Shown here: piece after piece, positions 10,042 through 19,907 of the stretch
Numbering within the stretch: the stretch's first letter is position 1
Layout: each line of letters starts with the position of its first letter
NCBI GenBank assembly: GCA_001931905.2
Contig: MSJI02000330.1
Coordinates: 1-42,450, forward strand
DNA: 42,450 nt
Direction of reading: 5' to 3'
Source: Cladosporium sp. IMV 00045
Lineage: Eukaryota; Ascomycota; Dothideomycetes; Cladosporiales; Cladosporiaceae
The notes under the pieces: generated by a model
What the model saw: the letters and a program-made list of their open reading frames with translations, nothing else
The model's database searches: none
What the model was told of the DNA's origin: nothing
Made by a program: the position numbers and the translations under genes

Positions 10042-11167
10042 TCTATCTAGATCTTTGAATGCTCCTCGAAGATCGAGGAGGGTGTGTGGTTTGAACTTGG
10101 TCAGGGCGGGAAATTTTTCCGACGCGCTTCTCGCGGGAAAATTGGCCCTGAGGTTTCTCAGGGCGGCATGGCTTACTGGGGGAAGGTATGTTGCTTTTCT
10201 CTCTTCCATTTTTTTTTTTATATATATATATTTCTTTCCTTTAGATATGCGCGCTCTCTTTTGATGGGATTTTCCTTTTGCTTTTTTGTTTGGCACCCGT
10301 CTACGGTTATTGGGTTTTCTCTGTTGGGATATGTAAGAAGAGAAAGGAAAGAAGGAAGGCAAAAGATGTATGCAACGGAGGAAGAAGAAATGCTGTGTTT
10401 GGGATTCATGTACGTGTGCTGTACATTCGACACGCTTGCCGGGAAAGCAAGAGCGAAGGAAGACAAATAGTCAGTGGGCGATACTTTTTTTTTTTTTTTT
10501 TTTTCTGGGTTTTAGGAATTTTTAAAAGAGATCGATTTGGAGCAGCAGAGAGCCCTGCAAGCCTTCCTTCTGGAGATTTTTACTTTTTTTCTTTGGGACT
10601 TGTATATAAACACACAGTGGCTGATGAGCTGCTCGAAATCTTTTCTTTGCTTTGGTTATCGATTTTCGATTGTTTCCTTTTTTAATTTCGGGGTTGTGGA
10701 TTTGAGAAGAGAGGCTCGAATGTCGGGAGACTTTTTTCCTTTTTGGATAAGGAGATAGAGGCCTATTACCACCGAGTTGTTGCAATATCAATGTCCAATA
10801 ATGTTACCTGAATATGTTCGCCTTTTTGCCGACCGATGGCATCGTTTGGTTTACAGCAGTGCTGCTCCGCCTGTAGGAAATAGTGAGGAGTGTGCATGTA
10901 GTACAATACCTAATAGTTAATCAGCCCCACTCATTACACGTCTTGCTTCGTTTTTGTTCGTCCATCTCATGCATTCATCGCAAATTCCAATTGGAGACGA
11001 TGGGGGCGCCGATCTCAAAGGAAAGGCAAAGTGATGATGCAGTGGAGTCTCCTCCCCAATCGTCTGGAGAACGTTGCATTCATGTTGGACTTTCATCCAG
11101 TCACCAACCTCGCGCTCTTTTTTCATTGTTATACAGATATATGTTACGTTGGACAACGCCGCATCGC
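10042..11167. other. Intergenic region A between large gene and HAD gene
   Basis: 3' flank of the large gene and promoter of HAD copy A. It contains an AT microsatellite near 10220, a T run of about 20 near 10485-10505 and a GC-rich foldback segment (separate entry). A small hairpin CTCCTCG-AAGAT-CGAGGAG lies at 10062-10080, just after the stop codon. The homologous region of copy B (15661-16630) lacks the T run and the foldback. No coding region is supported. Confidence 0.6.
10102..10164. repeat. Foldback segment with nested inverted repeats, present only in copy A
   Basis: CAGGGC at 10102-10107 pairs with GCCCTG at 10145-10150. GCCCTGAG at 10145-10152 can instead pair perfectly with CTCAGGGC at 10157-10164 around a GTTT loop. 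GCGGGAAA occurs twice inside (10107 and 10133). The corresponding 3' flank of copy B lacks this stretch, so it looks like an insertion in A or a deletion in B. Confidence 0.5.
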
Positions 11168-11878
11168 ATGTTCTCCCGCACTGTCCTTTACGCACGACGC
11201 TTGCACTGTAATTCCCACTGCTGTTCCACTGCTTTGTCACGCGTTTCGTCGATTCCTGGCATAATAAGCAGGCGAAACACCGTCCGCGGACCCTCCCCGC
11301 CTCCCGTTCGAAAGATGTCTTCGCAAGCGAAACGCCGTTTTGCTCCTCTGAGTGGTTCTGCGGATGAGAGTGCGGGTGATGATGGTGCTCAGAAGCTGAG
11401 AGGGATTGTGTTCGATATGGATGGGACGCTTTGTAGGTTTTCTTGCTCTTCGTCCTCTTGTTTCCCTTTCCTTGCGTCCTGTACTGGGGAGCCTATGGTG
11501 TGAGGACCATCATGGATTCTCTTGAAGAACATATGAAAAGGAAAAACGAAAGAGAGGAAAACCAGGAAAAAAATTCCTCCTTTATCTTGCCATCAAACAC
11601 CATCACCCATTCCTAACCCCAACCTGCACAGGCGAGCCTCAAAACTACATGTTCGGCGAAATGCGCGCCGCGCTCGGCGGCATCGGCAAAGGCGTCGACA
11701 TCCTCGACCACATCTACGCGCTGCCCACGGCGGAGGAGCAAGAAGAAGCCCACGCGAAAATCCAGGCCGTCGAGCGCCGCGCTATGCAGAAGCAGGTGCC
11801 GCAGGCGGGTTTCGTCAGCCTGATGGAGTTTTTGGACGGGAAGGGGGTGAAGAAGGGGATATGTACGCGGAATTTCGA
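11168..11878 (+). CDS. HAD-superfamily phosphatase, copy A, 3' end lost at the gap
   Basis: Exon 1 is 11168-11432, intron 1 is 11433-11631 (donor GTAGGT, branch CCTAAC, acceptor CAG), and exon 2 is 11632-11878, followed by donor GTGAGT; the third exon would lie in or beyond the N gap. The translation carries HAD motif I (VFDMDGTLC) split by the first intron, then EPQNYMFGEMR, the helical cap region, and motif II (CTRNFE/D at the exon junction). Motifs III and IV are not in this copy. The first 49 residues (MFSRTVLYARRLHC...) are Arg/Ser-rich without acids and look like a mitochondrial presequence; an alternative start is at 11315 (MSSQAKRRF). Copy B at 16631 shows the complete gene. I treat the truncation as an assembly break, not a biological pseudogene. 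Confidence 0.75.
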
Positions 11879-11909
11879 GTGAGTTTTTTGGTTTTTTTTT
11901 TTTTTTTTT

Positions 11910-11929
11910 NNNNNNNNNNNNNNNNNNNN
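11910..11929. other. Assembly gap (20 N)
   Basis: Twenty N bases follow a homopolymer of about 18 T inside intron 2 of HAD copy A. The sequence resumes abruptly inside codon 270 of the second large-gene copy. Two contig ends with homologous content meet here, so the true distance and order are unknown. Confidence 0.98.
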
Positions 11930-14900
11930 AAGAGAGATTCGTCAAGGAACAAGAGCTCTTCTACGGCCGTGAAGCGGACAGTCGTCGCTTCTCCACCAGC
12001 TCCGGTCTCGTCTCTTGGGCCGCCGCAATATTCCTCACTTCTGTTCTGGAGTATGTTGCCGAGCAGTCACTGCAGGCAGCCGGATCGGTAGCGTTTGCCC
12101 GCGCTCGACGACAGAGTCGCACACAACAACGGCCCGAGCCTGCTCCTGCTGCTCCTAGACAGTTCACGGTCGAAGACTTTGACGTTGAGAAAGTCGCGTT
12201 GGACGCTCGCTTGGGTAGACTCTGGCGAACGTGGCGCAAGACTTTACGAAACGACCGACGACCTACCACACCCAGCCGCCGCGGGATGGGTTCGCGTTCG
12301 AGCTTCACCCGCGATCGGGGTGTCTCTTTGTCACAATTGCGACATGGCAGTATGGGTCACTTGAGAGGAGATTCGGTGGCTGAGGAAATTGAGTATCGCG
12401 CACTTCGCCAAAACCAACTCTCGCGCGATGACGACGATATCGCGGCTCAATACCCTGAATATATCCTCGCCGCCAACATCCCTCTGCCCATGCGCGACGC
12501 CAAACGCGACATCGATGAGATCGAAGTGCCAGGTCTCGCAAGTGTCTTTGAGGAGGACGATGCAGAAGACGGCCGAATCAAGGAGGCGCGACGAAACAGT
12601 TTCACGTCGGCCCTGCCCTACACCACAGCCAACGGATTTGAAAACAAAACATCGACTCGATCAGGAGCACCTCACTTCCCAGCTGCAAGGCCTACGATAA
12701 CCCGCAAGCGATCAAAGTCTGTACCAATGCCGCCGCGCACACCAATCCTTGACATGCCGGGTGCTTTCCCTGAAATGCCAGAGGACGTTCCTGTCCAGAA
12801 TGCGGATGCTGTCGAGGAAGTGGCTCCTGAGCCGAAGGCTAGTGCTTTGGACATGTATACTCACAAACAAGACAGAGAGGACACAAAGGTTCTTCTGGCC
12901 GACAAAGAGAACCTGAATCGCGCAGCGGACGAGTCTCTTGCGCAGCCGGCTCAAGAAATTGACGAAGACCAAGATAAGGGACATTCTACCGGCCTCGTGG
13001 CGGGTGTTGCTGCCGGTGCTGGTGCTGCAGTTGCTGGCGCAGCTGCGGCGGCCTTGGGATATGCCCAACACGAGAAGAAGGACGAGGATAAGATGTTGAA
13101 GGAGCAGCCAGTCTCAACAAGCGATGAAACGGCAAAAGACACAGACAGTGCCTTGCCTCAACCCAGGGAACGCTCGGTCAAGGAAATCGAGGAGTTGGAC
13201 AAGAGAAAGAGCCGCGTCGACATGAAGTCCACGATGGCTGCAGAGGAACTACCTCAGTCGCAGGATTCCAACAAATCATTCCCACTGCCACCGACGCACT
13301 CGAAGTTGATACAACCAGACGCTTTACCTGAACGCTCGACATCCAGGAAGTCTGACAAATCATACACCCTTGGCCATCGGGATCGTGCTGAACCACCAGA
13401 ACCCATCATCCCGGTCGCAGATCAAGAACGCACGGCCGGTGCTCTACCTTCGCCCAAGCCTCGGAGCGAAAAAAGTCATATGCGACACGATACAGAAACT
13501 ATGGCAGCTCTGGAGGCTCCTGCATCACCTTCCGAGATTATGGAAAGTGAGCCTCCAGAGACCGAACAGAAGTCCAGGGATATGCCGATGATCGGTCTTC
13601 CAAAGGAGAAGGAGAAGCCGGGTCGACTCCTCATCACCGGAGATCCTCCTAGTCAGGTCGAGCAGATTGTTGCTGCTGAACCTGCTGTTCAAACGCCGCC
13701 GAGATCTCCAAGAGAATTCTTGGAAGATCACAATGATCCACAGCAACAGCAGCAGCGACCGGAGCAACCGCCCCTCAAGGTCCAGACTCGCCAGTCTCCG
13801 AACGAGAAGACACGCGCGTCTGTGCCTCGTCCCGGGAGCGCCGTCATCAGCCCACTCACTCCCACTGTCTCCCAGCAAGACAGACAGAGGGAATACAGGA
13901 CAGGCCAATCAGCCAAGAGCCAGAGGGAGAACGACTCTCCGAAAACTCGCAGCACGTATAGCGCGCATTCTAAGCACACTTCTCGAGGTGATGTTCAAGA
14001 GCATCCGGCCATGTCTAACAAAGGCACCCCTAAGAAGGAAGTCGTTGTGCCAGCTACTGAGGGCGGCACAGCCACACCGCCGATCGTGACATCCGCGAGC
14101 ATTCGTGGACCGGAGGATTTCGACAACTTTTTGCAAGGCGGTGACACTGTTAAGTACACTCTCACGCCTGAAACTGTGCGCGACGATCCTTCGCGTCCTC
14201 CGACTGGTGAGGGCAATTTTGTTTCGAAGAAGACGTCAGACCCGGCCTCAATCGCGAGGATGACCGGCCAGGCGCCCGATAGTGCAGCTTCCACTTCGAG
14301 GAAGAATTCTGCGTCCGCTGCCAGCAGCCGCCGCCAATCTAGGCAGGGCAAACCCACGTCGATCAAGGAGGTCGAGCGAGTGCCGTCCCGACCTGACAGC
14401 GAGGTCATCCGCGAGCGCAGACAGTCTGCGAGAACGCCACCTCCGAGGAACACCAGTGCTCACCGTCGCAGTGGTCTCACAGCGCGTGAGCCCCAAGTGA
14501 CGACCGCGTCGACGCGTGACTTTGCCGACTTCATCCGTTCGACTGGTCCAGATCGCGAGCCTGAAACGCAGCGTCTGAACACAAGCCGGTCTGCCGCTTC
14601 ATTGCACTCATTGCGCAACAATTCGCGCTCTCAATCCATCGCCAGTAGTGTCAACGGCGAGAGGACGAAGTCTCTCACCCACACGACAATGGCGGCAGAG
14701 AACATTCCTCCCGTGCCCAAGATGCCGGCAGGCGAATCAAAGAAGCCCAAGATGCACCTTCAAGCAAGGGACGCGAAGGGCGCCGGAAGTGGAAACAAAG
14801 ATCTCATCAACTTCATCCGCGACGGACCGGAGGAGCAGGGATCGCACCGCATCTCGAGGACAGTCGCGCCTTTCAGAAACACCATGGACTCCGACCAATT

Positions 14901-15660
14901 CGACGACATGGGCAACGACCTCCCCGGCAAGACCTCCAACAGCAACGGCAATAGAAACTCCACCATCGCGCCCTCGAAACCAACACAAGCGCCCCGCACC
15001 ACCACCTCCGACAAGCCCGTCCCCAATGGCACTTCCACTTCCACATCCAAACCCGCCCCAGCAATGCCCGAAGGCGACGGCCGCAAACGCTACCGCAACA
15101 AAGACCCCTACGCCATCCCCTCTGACAGCGAAGACGAAGACGACGAAGAAGCCGAATTCATCACCGCTCTACCCGGCGGCGGCGGCAGCGGCGGAGTCGG
15201 AAGCATCAAAAAGCCACCACCCCGCGAAGAATCCCTCGTCGACTTCCTCCGCAACAACGAGCCTCCTTCGAACAACTCCCCCCGCCCCATCAGCAGCGCC
15301 GCTGCCGCCGCCTCAGCAGCAGCAGCCAAACCTGCACCTGCACCTCCCGTCAGCAACCCCACGTCCCGGCCCCCAAGCTCCGGCACTGGCACGAACGGTC
15401 CCAAACTCGAAGCCCGCGGCGCCGCTCCGCGCCAACGCATCCCGCGCGGCAACGCGGGCGCGCGTCTCGGCGCTTTCGAGGACACGAACACGGGCGATCT
15501 GGCGGATTTTTTGAGGTCTTCGGGGCCTTCCGAGGCTGCTAGCCAGCCGACGCCGCAGGTTTTTGCGAGCAGGCAGGAACCCGAGCCGGTGAAGCAGTCT
15601 GCTGGGAAGAAGAAGGGAGGGTTTTTTGCGAGGTTGGCGGGGAGGAGGGAGAAGGTTTAG
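11930..15660 (+). CDS. Large histone-fold-like/short-motif protein, copy B, 5' end missing
   Basis: The frame is open from the gap edge (first full codon at 11932, matching residue 271 of copy A) to TAG at 15658-15660, 1242 residues. It lacks the N-terminal disordered region and the H2B-like half, but retains the H2A-like helices, the Ala/Gly stretch, all five D-[LF]-x-[DN]-F-[LI]-R-like motifs and the basic-aromatic C-terminus. Compared with copy A, substitutions are scattered in disordered segments. Indels are multiples of three, clustered in Gly/Ala/Pro-rich stretches near the C-terminus (15170-15370). No stop or frameshift is present. If the missing 5' end were biological, a promoterless copy at this divergence would probably have decayed, so the loss is more likely due to assembly. 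Confidence 0.8.
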
Positions 15661-16630
15661 ATTCTTGATTTTGGATTTTCAGAAGAGGGTGGTTTGTGTT
15701 TGTGTTTTGGATGGGGTGGCGTACTGGTGGACGGTAGGTTGCTTTCTTTTTTTCTTTTTCTTTTTTTTTCGTTATACGCGCTCTCTTTGATGGGATTTCC
15801 TTTACTTTTTAGTCGGACCTGTCTATGGTTGCTGGGTTTTCTCTGTTGGGACATGTAAGAAAGAAAGGAAAAAACGGAAGGCAATCAGAAAGGGAAGAGA
15901 TGTATCAGAGGGAGGAAGAAACACTTTCGGGATTTCATACTGTACATTGCGAAGGGAAGAAGGACAAATAGTCAGTGGGCGATACTTTTCTGGGGTTTTG
16001 GGAGATTTAAAGGGATCGATTTGGAGCAGCAGAGAAGAGAGCTCTGCAAGCCTTCCTTGTGGGATATTTTCCTTTGGAAATTTGTATACAAACAAACACA
16101 CAGCGGCCTGATGGGCTGCACGGAATATTTTCTTTGCCTTGTTTATCGATTTTCGATTCTTTCCCTTTTTTATTTGGGGGTTATGGATGTGAGAAGAGAG
16201 GCTCGAATGTCGGGAGATTTTTTTGGCTAAGGAGATAGAGGTCTATCACCACTGAGTTGTTGTAATATCAATGTCCAATATCACCTGAATTTGTTCGCCT
16301 TTCTGCCGATCGATGGTATCATTTGGTTTGCAGCAGTGCTGATTTGCCTTTTCGAAGAAGTGAGGTGTGTACAATAATCAATTAGCCCCATTACACATCT
16401 TGCTTCATTCTTGTCTACGTTCGTCCATCTCATAGATTCATCGCAAATTTCAATTGGAGACGATGGGGGCGCTGATCTCTGAGCAGAAGGCAGAGTGATG
16501 ATGCAGTGGAGTCTCCCCATCGTCTGGAGAACGTTGCATTGGACTTCATCCAGTCCAGTCACCACTCTCACACTCTTACCAGACTATATTGTTTTACGAG
16601 CATACGTTACATTAGACAACGCCGCAACGC
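15661..16630. other. Intergenic region B between large gene copy B and HAD copy B
   Basis: Homologous to 10042-11167 but about 150 bases shorter; it lacks the foldback and the long T run. Shared islands include the segment around GCTCGAATGTCGGGAGA and the stretch near ATATCAATGTCCAATA, which may mark terminator or promoter elements retained in both copies. No coding region or RNA gene is seen. Confidence 0.5.
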
Positions 16631-17830
16631 ATGCTTTTCAGAACCGTTGCCCGCGCGCGCTCGTTTTGCAATCCCCAATACAATTCATTCAGTCTTTCCC
16701 GCTCATCAATTCCTGGCATTTGGACGAGCAAGAACGCACGCGGTCTCTTCTCGCCGCCAATCCGCAGCATGGCTTCGCAAGGGAAACGCCGTTTTGCGCC
16801 TTTGGGTGCTTCTTCTGCTGATGGGAGTGATGGGGATGAGGGTGTGCAAAAGTTGAAAGGGATCGTGTTCGATATGGATGGAACGCTTTGTATGTTTTCC
16901 TGTTCATTCGTCCTCTTGTTTCCCTTTTCTTGTGTCGTGTCGTGTATGGGAACTACCATGGGTTCCTGTTACAAGAAAATTGAAGAAAACAAAAGAAAGA
17001 AAAACCACGAGACATTTCTAAACACCTGGCAATTCAACACACCATCACCCATTCCTAATCCCCTCCCCTCACAGGCGAACCCCAAAACTACATGTTCGGC
17101 GAAATGCGCGCCGCGCTCGGCGGCATCGGCAAAGGCGTCGACATCCTCGACCACATCTACGCGCTGCCCACGGCGGAGGAGCAGCAAGAAGCCCACGAGA
17201 AAATCCAGGCCGTCGAGCGCCGCGCTATGCAGAAGCAGGTGCCGCAGGCGGGTTTCGTCAGCCTGATGGAGTTTTTGGACAGACGGGGGGTTAAGAAGGG
17301 GATATGTACGAGGAATTTCGAGTAAGTTGCTTGCATATGCTATTATGTTGCTCTTTAAGGTTCTTTGATCCCTGCTTTGGGAGATACCAGGCTCGACTTC
17401 TTGTTTCATTGATTCGCAGTCAAGGCTGTTTGCCACAAACAATTCTCCAACTAACAATCCCACCCACAGCACACCAGTCGAACACCTCCTCCGCACCCAC
17501 CTGCCCAACCACATCTCCGCCTTCTCCCCCATCGTGACGCGCGACTTCCGCCCACCCAAGCCGTCTCCCGCTGGGATTCTGCACATCGCCGAAGCATGGG
17601 GTGTGGAAGTGCCTTCGACCGCGCCCTCTTCTTCTCCGCCACAACTACCATTGATAATGGTGGGGGATAGTATCGACGACATCATCGCGGGTTACGAAGC
17701 GGGTGCTCTGACAGTTTTGGTCAAGAGTGCTGGCAAGGAGGAGTTGGAGAGGGATGACAGGACGCATGTTATTATTGAGAGGTTGGATGAGTTGATTGTG
17801 TTGCTTGAGGGGGGGATTGTGGCGAGGTAG
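16631..17830 (+). CDS. HAD-superfamily phosphatase, copy B, complete
   Basis: Three exons: 16631-16889, 17075-17321 and 17470-17830, 288 aa. Introns have donors GTATGT and GTAAGT and acceptors CAG, in phases 1 and 2. All HAD motifs are visible: motif I DMDGT (81-85), motif II Thr165 in CTRNFD, motif III Lys199 in RPPKPSPAG, and motif IV GDSIDD with Asp235, Asp238 and Asp239. A small helical cap lies between motifs I and II. The EPQNYMFGEMR signature after motif I recalls the fungal YOR131C-like hydrolases. Substrate is unknown; related enzymes hydrolyse small phosphate esters using Mg2+ and an aspartyl-phosphate intermediate. The first 46 residues (MLFRTVARARSFC...) look like a mitochondrial presequence and stay in frame with copy A despite indels; the alternative start is MASQGKRRF. 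Confidence 0.88.
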
Positions 17831-18353
17831 GGATTTGAAGGGAGAGGCAGGAAGGGGAATCAATGGCCAGGTGGCTGCTTTCTTGCGAGCTTCCAAGGGC
17901 TTCTCTGTACAGATTCAGGATCTGGGTTGCATTTTCTTTCGTTAAACCATTATAGACGGTGGAACCTGTGTGGATTAGATTCCCTGTTGAGAGGATCGCA
18001 AGGAGTTCCGTCAAAACCACACGCGCTCTGCCAATTTCCATCTGCGACTGATGCGCTGGCATCCATGTTTTCCCTCCGGTTACCTTGTCAGAGCCATAGC
18101 CATTCTCCCATTATCATTTTCACTTGATGCGCTGGCATCCATTGTTTTTCCTCCAATCATCCTGTCAGAACCATAGCCATTCTCCCACTGTCCATCTGCA
18201 CTTGATGCGCCACCATTTCATGTCCTTCACCCAATCCCTTCTGTCCCATGCTTGTCCCTACCGCGTCCATGAATCATTGCCTACCTTTGAAGCAGTCTTG
18301 CCGCACGACAAAGTCCGACAAAGCAAAGCAAAGCAATCACAACGCCAATGAAA
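17831..18353. other. Convergent intergenic region with degenerate repeats
   Basis: Lies between the converging HAD copy B and zinc-knuckle genes. Besides presumed terminators it holds the minisatellite described in the next entry. The purine/pyrimidine composition is mixed and no further gene is supported. Confidence 0.5.
18037..18250. repeat. Degenerate minisatellite, period about 76-78 bases
   Basis: GATGCGCTGGCATCCA begins at 18050 and again at 18126, and a degenerate copy (GATGCGCCACCATT) at 18204. Each of the first two is followed by a CCTCC...CCTNTCAGARCCATAGCC segment ending in ATTCTCCCA. A fourth partial copy (GATGCGCCGGCATG at 18383) lies inside the last codons of the zinc-knuckle gene. 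On the minus strand the units read as M-[PV]-A-H-Q-x-[QK]-M. Confidence 0.7.
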
Positions 18354-19907
18354 TCACACCCATTCCCCCAGCATCTGCACCTGATGCGCCGGCATGCCCT
18401 GTCCTGCCTCCGACTCGACCTGTCCCACGCTCGCGGCGTCATCCCTCTCCTCGCCACCTTGAACAAAGGGAATTACGTACCTTGAAGCATTCCTGTCACT
18501 CCACGTGTCGAAGGTGATGAAATCGGCGACGAAATCCGGTAGAGCAGGGCAATCGTCGCCCCAATGAGTCGCGCGGCCGCAGTTGTAGCAGCTGACGACC
18601 ATCTGGTTGTCGGCAATGCGCTTGTGTCTATCGCTCTGGCCGGGATTGAACGTGAGCCAGATGCCCGAACATTCTTCTTCGGCGTGCCCGAGCTCGCCGC
18701 AGACGTCACACTCGTCGCCCATCTTGCCGGCTTGCTTCGAGGAGCGAGAGCATTGATGATCTCTGTGGCCGCGTTGACGGCAGCGCTTGCATTTCTGGTG
18801 CGACGGGCATGCGCGAGAGAAGTGTGAGGTGGAAGAGCAGTGCGTGCAGGTCTGAGCTGGGCAGCTGTAGTGCATGTGGCCGCGGTCTCCGCATGAGAGG
18901 CAGCGGACGAGACTTGCGGCGTTGGAGGGGCCGAAGTAGAAGGTCTGTTCTTGGACTTCATCCTCTGACAGATCCTCGATGCGGAAGTCGTTGCGAGAAG
19001 CGATCATGGCGTCTTGCTCAGGGTTAGTCGCCTCAGAATGGCCCTTTGATTCCGTGGGGCGGCTCTCTGGGGGCATAGTGATGGCGTCTTCCTCGAGGTC
19101 GGTCGCTTCAGATTGGCCCTGTTGTTTTGTAGCGCGGCTCTCCCTTGGCAGGAGGTTACTGTCAAGGTAATCCCGAATAACCCGACTGGCCTTAACATGG
19201 GTCTTGTGATTCTTCAACAGATCAAACGCAACTGCAGCACGGGGTTTCCAAGGCGCTTTCTCATGCTCTGTCTGCAATGTGGCGACAAAGTTACGCTTAG
19301 ACTGTTTGACGTTCTTCTTTTCCTCTGGTTCAAGAGGATTGCGGAAGGCACTTGGATCTTTCAACAGCCGCTGCAAGTCTTTGTAAGCGTAGTCGCTGAG
19401 ATTGGTTTGGTAGCCATCCTTCCAGTCTTGAGCGAACTCGCATGCATTTTTAAAATGCGGCTTGTTCTTTTTCTTCTGGCGATGTTCATCCACGACAGCC
19501 TCGACCGAGTTGAAGTCTCCGCGTTTCAGCTGGGCGCGAACGAATTGCTGGAACGAGGTGGGATAGATCGCTTCGACGTCGATCCCGCCGAGGCTTGTGC
19601 TTGCATTAGGAGCAGTCGAAGGATTCTTATCGAATTGCTCAGGAGTAGACGGGTCGTTTTGAGGGATTTCGGCGTTTTTATCGCCATCAGGGGCAGTTGC
19701 AGCAGCGCTGCCGCCGTCGCTCAGCTCGCCACTCTCCCTGTCTTCGCTGACTGATTCGCCATTGTCGTCGCTGTCAAGGGCAACATAGTTCGCGTTGTCG
19801 TCAAGTTTGCGCCGTTTCTCGGCGTCGTGGGCTGATTGAACAACATCCGGGTTTTGACGCCTCTTGCGGCCAAGGGACGCGGCGCGGGAATCCTCTGTAT
19901 CCGACAT
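18354..19907 (-). CDS. Five-zinc-knuckle Air1/Air2-type RNA-binding protein (TRAMP-like)
   Basis: A 517-aa frame starting at ATG 19907 (MSDTEDSRAASLGRKRRQ). Residues 1-120 are acidic and Ser-rich with a basic patch. The core, about residues 334-453, has five CCHC knuckles of form C-x2-C-x4-H-x4-C: CLSCGDRGHMHYSC, CTHCSSTSHFSRAC, CKRCRQRGHRDHQC, CDVCGELGHAEEEC and CYNCGRATHWGDDC. This number and spacing match yeast Air1/Air2, the RNA-binding subunits that bring the Trf4/5 poly(A) polymerase and Mtr4 helicase to aberrant nuclear RNA for exosome decay. After the fifth knuckle comes FITFDTWSDRNASR. A GTACGT on the minus strand at 18480-18475 directly after NASR is a good splice donor, so the last 40 residues shown (ending MLGEWV) may be intron read-through. 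Confidence 0.85.
   Translation of the reverse strand: MSDTEDSRAASLGRKRRQNPDVVQSAHDAEKRRKLDDNANYVALDSDDNGESVSEDRESGELSDGGSAAATAPDGDKNAEIPQNDPSTPEQFDKNPSTAPNASTSLGGIDVEAIYPTSFQQFVRAQLKRGDFNSVEAVVDEHRQKKKNKPHFKNACEFAQDWKDGYQTNLSDYAYKDLQRLLKDPSAFRNPLEPEEKKNVKQSKRNFVATLQTEHEKAPWKPRAAVAFDLLKNHKTHVKASRVIRDYLDSNLLPRESRATKQQGQSEATDLEEDAITMPPESRPTESKGHSEATNPEQDAMIASRNDFRIEDLSEDEVQEQTFYFGPSNAASLVRCLSCGDRGHMHYSCPAQTCTHCSSTSHFSRACPSHQKCKRCRQRGHRDHQCSRSSKQAGKMGDECDVCGELGHAEEECSGIWLTFNPGQSDRHKRIADNQMVVSCYNCGRATHWGDDCPALPDFVADFITFDTWSDRNASRYVIPFVQGGEERDDAASVGQVESEAGQGMPAHQVQMLGEWV

Larger units (their letters stand above)
6287..11880 (+). repeat. Duplicated block, copy A (upstream of gap)
   Basis: This block, from codon 270-271 of the large gene to the second intron of the HAD phosphatase gene, is repeated after the gap at 11930-17321 in the same order and orientation. 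Coding parts align almost gap-free at about 94-95% protein identity by eye. The region between the genes shares only islands such as GAGAAGAGAGGCTCGAATG (near 10700 and 16190) separated by indels. Copy A ends in a run of T beside the N gap. It may be a homeolog or haplotype joined in scaffolding, or one arm of a tandem duplication. Confidence 0.9.
11930..17321 (+). repeat. Duplicated block, copy B (downstream of gap)
   Basis: Second copy of 6287-11880. The first 224 bases after the gap are identical to copy A, and only one 3-base indel and one substitution occur before about 12317. Then differences rise abruptly to roughly one per 10-25 bases. Intergenic parts are shorter than in A by indels. 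Frames are intact throughout, which argues that both copies are under purifying selection. Confidence 0.9.

Noticed and set aside
11613..11945. Minus-strand frame crossing the N gap
   Set aside because: It is read through unknown bases and opposes HAD exon 2; an artefact of the gap.
11168..15660. HAD copy A and large gene copy B as a fusion or as pseudogenes
   Set aside because: The truncations coincide with the assembly gap and both frames are intact, so an assembly cause is more likely than a biological fusion or decay.
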